Of a stretch of DNA of 64,000 nucleotides, positions 8,807 through 17,160 are shown piece by piece. The stretch's first letter is position 1, and each line of letters opens with the position of its first letter. A program made the translations under genes and the position numbers. The DNA is from Bacillota bacterium (lineage in GTDB: Bacteria; Bacillota_A; Clostridia; Lachnospirales; Lachnospiraceae), in assembly GCA_023407175.1 (NCBI GenBank), contig JAEYMU010000056.1, positions 310,001 to 374,000 on the forward strand. Reading direction: 5' to 3'. The notes under the pieces are model-generated. The model was not told where the DNA came from. It saw only the letters and a list, made by a program, of their open reading frames with translations, and made no database searches.

Positions 8807-9757
8807 TTATTTAATCTCAAATCTCACAGAAAACTGGGTATTTACTCCTGAAATATCTCTAATATCAAGTCTCAATTCACTTGGGATATCACTTGTGGGA
8901 TTAAAATCAGCATGGTAAGTATCAATTCTTTTGGTTTTATCCTCTTGATTTGTACCGGTAAAATCATTTAATTGTATTTCATTATCATATTCATCATATA
9001 GCTTTATTGAAATTTCAGCATCGTCCAGCGGTCTTGTGTATTCAAAATCAATACTTAAAGATGCAGGGGTACATACCACCTTCTTGATTAGAACATTTCT
9101 ACCATTATAACTATAGGTTTTCATTATGCTATACTCTTTCGTTGTTGTATTAACTACAGCTCTACTTATTGGTAGATTAAATTCAAATTCCCTTTTTAGA
9201 CCGGTGGATTCTTTAACAATGAGTTTTAGTTCGAATGAATCCGGGAGGTTAGAGGGGATATCAGTTTTGCCTGTCATTAAGCAAATATCTTTAGACTCTT
9301 CGTTAATTTCTCCCGTAACACTCCCTGAAATTAATTTACCTTTATAGTATAAAGAAAACTTTGGAGCGCTTTCATAGATATTCATACCTTTAAAAGCCAA
9401 TCCAAAACTTATTCCTGATTTGTCATAGTAAATTTCTTGTAACGTAACAGTTGAACCTTGTTTTGTTACTTCCAAATAAGGCAAGCTTGTTAATCCATTT
9501 TCGCTTACTGATTTTAGTCCATTATCAGTAAATTGTAAAAATATAGAACCTACGAATGGAATTTTCGATAAAGCTTCTGCGGCAGAACTTGATACACAAG
9601 CGGTTCCAAACATTCCCATAACAAGTATGCTCAATGATATAATAATAGTCATCCCTCGTCTTATAAAAAACGTATGTCTTCCCTTTCTAAAAGCAGACAT
9701 TACTACTTCGTCTACTTTTTCTGGAATATGAATATTTTCAAATAAATTTATCTTCAT
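8807..9757 (-). CDS. DUF4179-type anti-sigma factor
   Basis: Membrane anti-sigma factor of 316 residues, predicted to hold the ECF sigma factor encoded just upstream. A short cytoplasmic N-terminus (1-34, with IPEKVDEVVMSAF) precedes one membrane segment at about 35-55. The extracytoplasmic part begins with the DUF4179-like stretch IPFVGSIF and continues as a beta-rich sensor domain. AGGAGGAACGGATA precedes the ATG. The gap to the sigma gene is 26 bp. Release of sigma could involve the HtrA-like protease two genes upstream, by analogy with other ECF systems; this is inference. Confidence 0.8.
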   Translation of the reverse strand: MKINLFENIHIPEKVDEVVMSAFRKGRHTFFIRRGMTIIISLSILVMGMFGTACVSSSAAEALSKIPFVGSIFLQFTDNGLKSVSENGLTSLPYLEVTKQGSTVTLQEIYYDKSGISFGLAFKGMNIYESAPKFSLYYKGKLISGSVTGEINEESKDICLMTGKTDIPSNLPDSFELKLIVKESTGLKREFEFNLPISRAVVNTTTKEYSIMKTYSYNGRNVLIKKVVCTPASLSIDFEYTRPLDDAEISIKLYDEYDNEIQLNDFTGTNQEDKTKRIDTYHADFNPTSDIPSELRLDIRDISGVNTQFSVRFEIK

Positions 9758-9783
9758 TATCCGTTCCTCCTAATTGACTAATT

Positions 9784-10317
9784 TTAAGATTTAAGTTCAG
9801 TTCGCAAAAGCTTTAGGGCTCTATGGAGACGTGTTTTTACAGTTCCAATAGGACAAGATAGTATATCTGATATTTGAGATATTGTTAAATCTTGAAAGTA
9901 TTTAAGTATAACTACTGTTTTTTCATCAAATGCCAGCTTTTCGATTGATTTCATAATGTCAATTCTAGAAATAATGAAGTCCTCGCTATTTTCTATATTA
10001 TCATCACTGATATCTTCATCAAAAATCCGAATTTCATTTTCAGATATCTTTTTCCTCTTATTCCAAGAAGTTAATGAACAGTTTATAGTAATTCTTGTAA
10101 GCCACGTATTGAAATATTCTGGATTTTTCAGCTTTCTTATTGAAGCATATGCTCTGTACACTGTATCGTGCAAAATATCTAAAGCATCATTTTCATTTCT
10201 CAAATATACATATGCCAGCCTATATATGTCTCCTTTTCTCTCCATTATTATTTCTAAAAATGCTTGCTTATCTCCATTTATAGCCCTTTTGATTTTCTCT
10301 ACATCTACTTGAATCAT
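9784..10317 (-). CDS. ECF-family RNA polymerase sigma factor
   Basis: Extracytoplasmic-function sigma factor of 177 residues. Region 2 reads LAYVYLRNENDALDILHDTVYRAY and region 4 ends in the helix-turn-helix LTISQISDILSCPIGTVKTRLHRAL, separated by a short acidic linker. I start it at the ATG at 10317, preceded by AGGAGAAACAT. An in-frame ATG at 10395 would add 26 unrelated residues overlapping the protease gene. Transcription order is protease, sigma, anti-sigma. The regulon is not visible here; the secreted protein upstream at 11533-12579 is a candidate target. Confidence 0.88.
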   Translation of the reverse strand: MIQVDVEKIKRAINGDKQAFLEIIMERKGDIYRLAYVYLRNENDALDILHDTVYRAYASIRKLKNPEYFNTWLTRITINCSLTSWNKRKKISENEIRIFDEDISDDNIENSEDFIISRIDIMKSIEKLAFDEKTVVILKYFQDLTISQISDILSCPIGTVKTRLHRALKLLRTELKS

Positions 10318-10381
10318 ATGTTTCTCCTGACTTAAACTTTTGCTTACTATGTAATTAGACAATGGATTCTTTAAAATGGTT

Positions 10382-11401
10382 TTACTTTTTTTCATTAATT
10401 TTAATTTTTATTTTAACATTTTCATCGTTTCTTACTATTGAAAATTCTAAATATTTATCAGCATTTAAAGTCCTTAAAAACTCGTTATAATCAGTCTTAT
10501 TATCGATTTTGAAACCATTAATTGCAACAATTCTATCATTAACCATCAATTTTGCTTGCTCGGCTGGTGAGGCAGGATAAATAGTATCGACTATAACACC
10601 AGAAATACTGGAGATTCCATAATTCGGGTATGCGTTCTCTTTCACATCAACACCTATATAAGGTAATGTTATTTTATTATTCTTTTCAAGTTCATCCAAT
10701 GCAAAAATTACATCCTCAGATGGGCATGCAAAAGTTAAACTTTGGCTGCCAAATTCAGTAGACTGAAAAGAATTTATACCAATAACTTCGCCGTTAGTAT
10801 TTATAAGAGGACTACCACTTAGTCCTGGATTTGAAGCAATATTACTCTGAATTAGTTTATACTCACTTAAACCTGTTCTGTCTATACCACTTATAACACC
10901 ATCCAAAAATGTATTCTTTAAAGATGGGGACAACGGGGTTCCAATTGTAAATACTTTGTCACCTACATTACACTTTTTAGAATCACCGAATTTTGCCTCT
11001 CTCAAATTTGCATTTTCAGCTGCAATTATCGCAATATCCATCTTTTCATCAAATCCTACTAATTTTGCTTCATATGATAAATTATCAGCTGCAATAATAT
11101 AAAAATTTGCGTCTTTTACCACATGGTAATTGGTAACGATGTAACATTTTTCCTTATTATAAACTAATCCTGTACCGACAACCATATCTGCAGTTCTAAG
11201 ACCATTGTCTTTATCAATACCGCTAACGATAGTAACGACTGACTTTCTGGCTTGTTCTATTGTCTCTTTTGATATAGTTTCTGATATTTCATCGTTGCTA
11301 GCCAGAATTTTAGTTATTGTAATATACTCGTATAAACTCCCTAGAGATGTTATAATTAATAACGATACTAATACAATTAATAAAACTTTATTTTTTTTCA
11401 T
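10382..11401 (-). CDS. Membrane-anchored HtrA/DegP-like serine protease with PDZ domain
   Basis: Trypsin-like protease of 339 residues facing outside the membrane. An N-terminal anchor (about 5-22) is followed by the catalytic domain: histidine in VTNYHVV, aspartate in EKMDIAII and serine in NPGLSGSPL, where the usual GNSGGP is altered but the Ser is kept. A PDZ domain follows (about 245-330, with GVIVDTIYPASPAEQAKL and DRIVAINGFKI). It is the first gene of a three-gene unit with sigma and anti-sigma, so it probably links envelope damage to sigma release or clears misfolded proteins. AAGGAG lies about 12 bases before the ATG. Confidence 0.88.
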   Translation of the reverse strand: MKKNKVLLIVLVSLLIITSLGSLYEYITITKILASNDEISETISKETIEQARKSVVTIVSGIDKDNGLRTADMVVGTGLVYNKEKCYIVTNYHVVKDANFYIIAADNLSYEAKLVGFDEKMDIAIIAAENANLREAKFGDSKKCNVGDKVFTIGTPLSPSLKNTFLDGVISGIDRTGLSEYKLIQSNIASNPGLSGSPLINTNGEVIGINSFQSTEFGSQSLTFACPSEDVIFALDELEKNNKITLPYIGVDVKENAYPNYGISSISGVIVDTIYPASPAEQAKLMVNDRIVAINGFKIDNKTDYNEFLRTLNADKYLEFSIVRNDENVKIKIKINEKK

Positions 11402-11461
11402 ATATTTTGAATACTCCTTCTGAACACTTCGTCAAGTGCATTTAATACATAAATTATTATT

Positions 11462-11512
11462 TACTATTAATATAAAACAGGACAATAATTGTCCTGTTTT
11501 ATATTAATAGTA
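11462..11512. terminator. Long palindromic bidirectional terminator
   Basis: A perfect 25-bp inverted repeat around a single central base (arms 11462-11486 and 11488-11512). The inner CAGGACAAT arm is followed by TTTTATATT in either direction. It lies 21 bp after the stop of the secreted protein gene and upstream of the protease operon. Confidence 0.7.
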
Positions 11513-11532
11513 CCTATAATCTTTTACTTAAA

Positions 11533-12579
11533 TTAATAATTTACATGTAATTGAAAATATGGATTAGGTGAAAGATAGTCAAAGTAGCTTGAAGGTGATA
11601 CACTGAATCCTACAGATAACGGCCAGGAAATGCTTGGTGAAACATTCCACGCCCACTTTTGATGTGCATATTTACCATAAACCATGGTATAACGTGTTGC
11701 TGTACCATTTACATTTACATAATAACTCATGCCACCTCTGTGACTTGTATAATAGCTATCATTTGCTCCCAGATTTGTATCATCCATCAGATTAAAAGAT
11801 ACACAATCGCCGCCATCATCAACGGCTAAATTACTATAACTTTCTGTATAATAAGTATCATAATAGGCGGGTGATTCACTATCCCAACCCACGTAATATT
11901 TACGTGAAGCTGAATAATATGCAAATACAGCGTCATTGGTATGGATAAGACCACTATCATGTCCAAGACCAAAAACATCTGTTAGACGATAACCTGGTGT
12001 TGTCAGCCAAGTCCAAAAGCCGGTAAGCTTATATTTACTTCCACTGATATATGTTGCATAAATATCCACCTTTATCCATCCATCGGCATCTGTTGATGAT
12101 GCATTACCGTTATCATAACTCATAGGCGTTAAATTAATATTTGAAACACTGCTTGACATTGTAGAGATATCATTACTGTTTTGTAACTCATTATGACTCT
12201 CATTCCACAACTGCACTTCAGCCATACATTGCTCTTCACTTAATTCCGTCGTTTTACTTGTTCCTTCTATAGGCACAAGAACAGTCTTTTTCTTTTTAGT
12301 CTTTTCGTCAGCAACTTCTACTTCCTTTTTTTGGCTTGAAAGTCTGTAATACCTAGTGTCATGAGAAACTACTTGTCCATCCTTATAAGTCATTAATTCC
12401 GAATCCGGAAGGTCGTTGATTTGTTGCATTGACCATCCTGCATTCAGAAGCTTACTGATAACTAGATCTTTGTCACTAATAACAGCATTATTACTTTCCT
12501 GCCCATAAACCAAACTGTTTCCAGCTGCAAATGAAAAAATCAATAATCCTACCAAGAACATTTTTAATACTTTTTTCAT
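11533..12579 (-). CDS. Secreted protein of unknown function
   Basis: A 348-residue protein with a clear signal peptide (1-26, cleavage near VYGQ). A charged, low-complexity region with KKKK follows (about 60-110), then an aromatic-rich beta domain (about 160-348) full of Tyr, Trp and Ser. I recognise no enzyme motif. The C-terminal half, with GYRLTDVFGLGHDSG and many Y-Y pairs, looks like an extracellular adhesive or coat-like beta fold. AAAGGAG precedes the ATG. It is transcribed toward the HtrA/sigma/anti-sigma unit but separated from it by a strong terminator, so it is its own unit. Confidence 0.7.
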   Translation of the reverse strand: MKKVLKMFLVGLLIFSFAAGNSLVYGQESNNAVISDKDLVISKLLNAGWSMQQINDLPDSELMTYKDGQVVSHDTRYYRLSSQKKEVEVADEKTKKKKTVLVPIEGTSKTTELSEEQCMAEVQLWNESHNELQNSNDISTMSSSVSNINLTPMSYDNGNASSTDADGWIKVDIYATYISGSKYKLTGFWTWLTTPGYRLTDVFGLGHDSGLIHTNDAVFAYYSASRKYYVGWDSESPAYYDTYYTESYSNLAVDDGGDCVSFNLMDDTNLGANDSYYTSHRGGMSYYVNVNGTATRYTMVYGKYAHQKWAWNVSPSISWPLSVGFSVSPSSYFDYLSPNPYFQLHVNY

Positions 12580-13117
12580 TATTTAAAATTCTCCTTTAGT
12601 TTTTTCAATAAATTTATTAAACAATTCCTCTCATGAGTTTGCGCAAGAATTGATAATATCTATAAAACACTTAATTCTTTGGTTGAAAAATCCTAAGGTA
12701 TCAAAATCTTATACCTGAATTATCATAAAGAAATTTTATAGTTTCTATCTTAATCAAAATATAAAGAATATAAAGAACCAAAATATAATCTTCACTTAGA
12801 CTTCAAGTTGTTATCTTAACATTTTTACCAATAACTTTAATTATCTATATTTTCTATATATTACCATATAACCAAAACAAAATCAACCATATATTTTCAT
12901 ATTATTGTATTTTTTTCCATCATAGTCGTGTATCAGCTATTAATAACACCAATCTTTTCCTCCGAGTTTTTCCATGGTTTTGTCCTGATTTATCAAGAAT
13001 TTCACATGGCTTCGGGCGTAGTACCGTTTGTTAATGGTCATGTTATCAAAGAGCATGAATCACATCTTTAGAAATTGGCACCATGAATCTTTAGGAACAA
13101 ACCAAATATAAAATCGT
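12580..13117. other. AT-rich gap with IS debris, 538 bp
   Basis: No convincing gene. The part next to the transposase fragment (about 12940-13117) is more GC-rich than the rest and probably is decayed insertion-sequence DNA; a 38-codon minus-strand frame there (12940-13056) has no ribosome-binding site. The remainder is very AT-rich and should hold the promoter of the secreted protein gene, but I find no strong -35/-10 pair. Confidence 0.4.
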
Positions 13118-13918
13118 TTAAAGCCTTACTGCCCCTATACAGCACAGTCCTTTCCACATTTCCTTGCCTCCAAGCCATTCAATATCGCAGGTCGAGAACG
13201 CTGTCCTTTGCTCTATTCTTCCACTGTTCTTTTCACAGCACCGGTAGCTATCCATTGTTTTTCTAAGGCCATCATCCTGAACGTAATCCTCCAGGTCTTT
13301 TTTCAGCGTTTCCTGGTTGTCTTTGACGCACAGCAGATAATCCGCTTTTCCATCAATCACTGCCTTTGCCGTTTCCTTTTGGCAGTTGAGCGCATCCGCA
13401 ACAACAAGGCAACCTTCCATTTGCAATATTCCCAATAGATTTTGCACTGCAGGGATTTTGTTACTTTTTCCTTCCACCGTCTGCTGTCCAAAGGTGATGC
13501 CCAATTCAGCAATCTGGGCACTGACAATATGCAACGGACTGCTATAGTTCTCCATTTTCCCAGTAGAACGTATTGTTTTGCCGTCGAATGACAAGGTTAA
13601 GCCCTTTGCTCCTTCCGGAAGTAAGGACTGCACCCAGTTCATAAAACACTGATTCAATGACTTCGGCACAATCAGTTTGAGCAGGCAAAGCAACCAGTAA
13701 TAGCAAGGTATTGCATCTATACCGAAGTTTTTTGACAGAAACTCAGAAACACGAGTACTGGAAGCCCACTGATGTATCTGATTGACGTTTCGCAGTCCAC
13801 AAAAGGAACCTAAAATCACGATGGTCAGCGCCTCCCCAACGCTGCAGAAATAACCGTTATGCTCTTTTGTCGTCTCCACATCTTCAAAATATTTAGTAAT
13901 GTTCTCTATTTTATCCAT
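13118..13918 (-). pseudogene. Truncated ISAs1-family transposase
   Basis: N-terminal 266 residues of a DDE transposase of the ISAs1 (H-repeat-associated) family; full-length members are about 370 residues. Visible family blocks are the N-terminal GEALTIVILGSFCGLRN, first catalytic Asp in SFDGKTIRSTG, second in VVADALNCQKE (family norm DALHCQ) and VKDNQ (norm VKGNQ). The reading frame stops at CCIGAVRL, just where the family continues toward the HWGIEN block, so the third catalytic residue is missing and the protein should be inactive. I could not find matching terminal inverted repeats on either side. It is a relic; it marks this gap as an insertion-prone site. Confidence 0.8.
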
Positions 13919-13977
13919 GTTTAAATTGATTTCCGTGACTCAAGGCAATTATACATTTACATTTTATGGTATCTATG

Positions 13978-14033
13978 GTAAGCTAAACAGGATGGATTAC
14001 GCTGTAGTCCATCCTGTCTGGATATAAGCTTAC
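13978..14033. other. Strong nested hairpin upstream of the BIG2 protein gene
   Basis: ACAGGATGGA (13987-13996) pairs with TCCATCCTGT (14008-14017). Pairing continues inward to a 3-base loop (about 14 pairs with one G-T). An outer stem GTAAGCT/AGCTTAC (13978-13984 and 14027-14033) encloses it. No T-run follows on either strand, so it may be a leader structure or insertion-sequence remnant rather than a simple terminator. Confidence 0.55.
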
Positions 14034-14082
14034 TTCTTATTCCCCTCATGGAAATTACTATTTCAATGAATGGGGGAATCCA

Positions 14083-15087
14083 ATGTCACACATCAGAAAA
14101 AGCTTAATTGCTATCACCTTATGTTTTTCTTTCTTTATTTCATCCCTTCCCTTTCAAACGGTATCGGCAGCCAAGGAGCTCTTTCCCTTTGTCCTGTTAT
14201 CCCAATACGATGCAGCTCTTGATATCGGCGAAGAAATATGCCTTCTGGCTTTTACCTCCAATGCCAAGCAGCCCACCTGGAAAAGCAGCAATTCAAGAAT
14301 TGCTTCCGTCAATACCTATGGAATTGTCACTGCCAAAAAATCCGGCTCTGTTGTCATAACCGCAAAGATTACCAATGCGGAAGCCTCCTGCTACGTCACG
14401 GTAAATCAGACCCGTGTCGTACTGAGTAAAACAAGTGCGGCACTCGAACACGGCGAGACCCTCCAGCTATCGGCAAAGACCTCGAATCAATCCAAGGTCA
14501 CCTGGAAAAGCAGCAAAAAAAGTATTGCGACTGTGAGCGAAACCGGACTGGTTACCGGACTTAAGCCGGGAGAAACCGTCATAACCGCCACCGCAGACGA
14601 TACCAGCGTAATCTGCACTCTCAAGGTAAAGGCCCCCACAGTACAGCTTAACAAAGCCTCCATAAGCCTCTACCGCGGTGAGACAATAAGACTTTCGGCC
14701 ACCGTATCCTCCCGGATAGCTCCCTCCTGGAAATCAAACAAAAAGAGCGTTGCCGTAGTGGATGCAAATGGTGTGATAACAGCTGTAAAAAACGGCAGCG
14801 CCACCATCTCAGCCACAGTCGACGGAGTGACGGCCACCTGCAATATTACCGTAAAGAAGCCTGACATCACATTAAGCAGTGAGGAAATCCGTTTAAAGAA
14901 GGGAACGACTGCAAAGCTGACTGCTACCGTATCCTCCGGCAATCTGCCAAATTTCAGCTCCAGTAACACGAATATTGTAACGATCAGTTCCTACGGGGAA
15001 ATAAAAGCGAAACAAAAAGGAAAGGCCTATGTCTACGCCTCAGAGGACGGAACAAAGGCCCGATGTACGGTTTATGTAACTGAATAA
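14083..15087 (+). CDS. Secreted protein of four bacterial Ig-like (BIG2) repeats
   Basis: A 334-residue exported protein: signal peptide 1-30 (cleavage near VSAAK), then four tandem BIG2-type domains of about 75 residues each. Each shows the family pattern of a WKSS/WKSN core, then IA(S/T/V)V, G(I/L)(V/I)T and ending in C(x)(V/I)TV. No anchor, sortase motif or SLH domain is present, so it is probably released or loosely wall-bound. A GGGGG tract lies six bases before the ATG. Similar domains occur in the partial protein at the right edge of the window. Role is likely adhesion or surface coating; that is general to the fold. Confidence 0.88.
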   Translation: MSHIRKSLIAITLCFSFFISSLPFQTVSAAKELFPFVLLSQYDAALDIGEEICLLAFTSNAKQPTWKSSNSRIASVNTYGIVTAKKSGSVVITAKITNAEASCYVTVNQTRVVLSKTSAALEHGETLQLSAKTSNQSKVTWKSSKKSIATVSETGLVTGLKPGETVITATADDTSVICTLKVKAPTVQLNKASISLYRGETIRLSATVSSRIAPSWKSNKKSVAVVDANGVITAVKNGSATISATVDGVTATCNITVKKPDITLSSEEIRLKKGTTAKLTATVSSGNLPNFSSSNTNIVTISSYGEIKAKQKGKAYVYASEDGTKARCTVYVTE

Positions 15088-15150
15088 ATACTATGAGTGA
15101 GGAATAATACCGTCAGCTTATAGCCAGACAGCAAATCCCGCTTCACACCT

Positions 15151-16941
15151 TCAACCGGTTTGATACAATTCCATCATAGTTAGGATTTCCTTTACCTCCA
15201 TTGGTTTACCAAGAAGGTACCCCTGAATATAATCGCATTTATTCTCAATCAAATAATTCAGCTGCTCCTCCTGCTCCACCCCTTCCGCAATAACTTCAAA
15301 TCCAAGCTGGTGGGATAAGGATATAATCGCACCCACGATTTTATTCTGGGAATGCTTTGTGTCTATCTTATCGATAAAGGTTTTGTCTATCTTAAGAATG
15401 TTAATCGGAAGAAGCTGAAGATAATTCAGGGAAGCATAGCCGGTTCCGAAATCATCCAGGGCAATCCGAATCCCCATCTCCTTAAGCTGTCCTATCACTT
15501 CGGTTACATATTCAGGGGAGGTGATTAGAACAGATTCTGTTATTTCAAATTCCAGATACCTGCTGTCATATCCCGTTCTACGCAGGATTTCCTTCACCGT
15601 ATCAAGAAAGGAGGGCTCCAGAATTTGCACCACTGAGATATTGATTGATACAATTACCTTCATATCCCATTGCATTTTTAATTCCATAAATTTTTTCAGA
15701 ACCGTCTCCAGGATCCAGCTTCCCATTTCAACGATTAGTCCACTCTCCTCTGCAATCGGAATGAACTCCGCCGGGCTGATCTGCCCCAGATCGGGATGTT
15801 TCCACCGAAGCAGTGCCTCGTAGCCCCGCAGCTTTTTGGACCTGCCCACATATTGGGGCTGATACACCATATAAAGCTCATCATTTCTGATGGCCTTAAG
15901 CAGATCATTTTCGATCTGAATTTTCTTAATCACTTCCTTTTGCAGCTCCCTGCTAAAGAATTGAAAATCATTTTTCCCAAGGTTTTTTGCCTTATAAAGA
16001 GCAATGTCCGCATTCTTTATCAGTTCCCCGGCATTCTGTCCGTCCTCCGGAAAGCTGGTTACTCCAAAGCTTACACTGATATAGAATTCCTTACGCTCGA
16101 TAAGGATGGGCTCCTTCAAGGCCTGCTTAAAGCCGTTGAGATACTTCACCAGCTGGCCGTACTCCGGCTTATGGCAGATTAATATGACAAACTCATCCCC
16201 GCCAACGCGCCCCAGAATATCTCCGGGCTGACAGTTTTCCTTCCAGCGCATTGCTACCTGCCTTAGGATGTTGTCTCCTACGCTATGCCCCATACTGTCA
16301 TTGATTTTCTTGAAGTTATCCAGATCAAGATACACTAGCATAAATTCCGGATTCTTCTGCTCCTTCAGTGCCGTCAGGCGGTCAATCTGATCAATTATCA
16401 TCTTACGGTTGGGCAGCCCGGTAAGACTGTCATAGAATGCCAGCTTATGCAGCAGCTTTTCATTCTTTTTTACAATGCGGCTGTATTCCAATACCCGGTG
16501 CATCTGCCTTTTTAAATTGCTGGAATAGCTGGAAAGAATGATACAGATACCGGCGGAGGTAACCGGAATTATAATGCCAGGCATCGCATCCATGCTGTGG
16601 CTGAACAAAATACTGGAGGCTGCCCCCAGTCCTGTTGTAGCACATAAAAAAAGCGCCACCAGGGTACTCCGCTTAATCGGGTTTAATGTAATCAGAATAA
16701 CTGCAATTACCTGTCCCTGTGCAATGATACCGCTAATCGTATACCTGTTAAATTCAAATCCGTTTATAATAACATAATTGCTTTCCCTCTGATTTGACAG
16801 GTGTATTACCATATAATTTAAAACTGTATACAACAAAATGCACATCATAAGAAAAGCCCAGTGATGCGGCCTTGCCTTTCTAATCACTGTCCCCATATGG
16901 TTGATATGTATTAGCTCCTGCCTGCCCGGATTAACCACCAA
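15151..16941 (-). CDS. Membrane GGDEF-EAL cyclic-di-GMP protein
   Basis: Protein of 596 residues with four to five N-terminal membrane helices (about 29-140), then GGDEF (160-330) and EAL (345-590) domains. The cyclase motif GGDEF at 247-251 is intact, and DxLTGLPNR is present at 171-179. The EAL motif at 375-377 (GYEALLRW) and DDFGTGYASL are also intact, so both synthesis and breakdown of c-di-GMP are possible; which dominates cannot be read from sequence. The start is TTG at 16939-16941 with AAGGGGG just before it; the adjacent GTG is an alternative. It converges on the BIG2 gene with a 63-bp gap and no clear terminator. Confidence 0.9.
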   Translation of the reverse strand: MVVNPGRQELIHINHMGTVIRKARPHHWAFLMMCILLYTVLNYMVIHLSNQRESNYVIINGFEFNRYTISGIIAQGQVIAVILITLNPIKRSTLVALFLCATTGLGAASSILFSHSMDAMPGIIIPVTSAGICIILSSYSSNLKRQMHRVLEYSRIVKKNEKLLHKLAFYDSLTGLPNRKMIIDQIDRLTALKEQKNPEFMLVYLDLDNFKKINDSMGHSVGDNILRQVAMRWKENCQPGDILGRVGGDEFVILICHKPEYGQLVKYLNGFKQALKEPILIERKEFYISVSFGVTSFPEDGQNAGELIKNADIALYKAKNLGKNDFQFFSRELQKEVIKKIQIENDLLKAIRNDELYMVYQPQYVGRSKKLRGYEALLRWKHPDLGQISPAEFIPIAEESGLIVEMGSWILETVLKKFMELKMQWDMKVIVSINISVVQILEPSFLDTVKEILRRTGYDSRYLEFEITESVLITSPEYVTEVIGQLKEMGIRIALDDFGTGYASLNYLQLLPINILKIDKTFIDKIDTKHSQNKIVGAIISLSHQLGFEVIAEGVEQEEQLNYLIENKCDYIQGYLLGKPMEVKEILTMMELYQTG

Positions 16942-17070
16942 GCCACCCCCTTGAAGCGTTATTCCACCTCATTTTCCTATTTCTTACATTTTATCACAGG
17001 AGTTCACCCTTGTCCACCATATTTTTACATGGTTTTCATGACAAAATATGGTTTTCAGCTCATGTAAGCA

Positions 17071-17099
17071 TTGAAGCATATCCTTTCCTATGCTATAAT
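17071..17099 (+). promoter_or_regulatory. Sigma-A-type promoter
   Basis: TTGAAG at 17071-17076 and a perfect TATAAT at 17094-17099 with a 17-bp spacer. It lies 62 bp before the start of the isoprenoid-synthase-like gene. Confidence 0.7.
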
Positions 17100-17160
17100 A
17101 ATTTTATATATGCGTATCGAACCGTAAAACGGTAAACCTGGTGTGGGAAGGAATTATACT

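Noticed and set aside
12696..12716. AGGTAT/ATACCT hairpin in the AT-rich gap
   Set aside because: Only six pairs with a 9-base loop in very AT-rich DNA; expected by chance.
12940..13056. 38-codon minus-strand frame next to the transposase fragment
   Set aside because: Too short, no site for ribosomes; more likely insertion-sequence debris.
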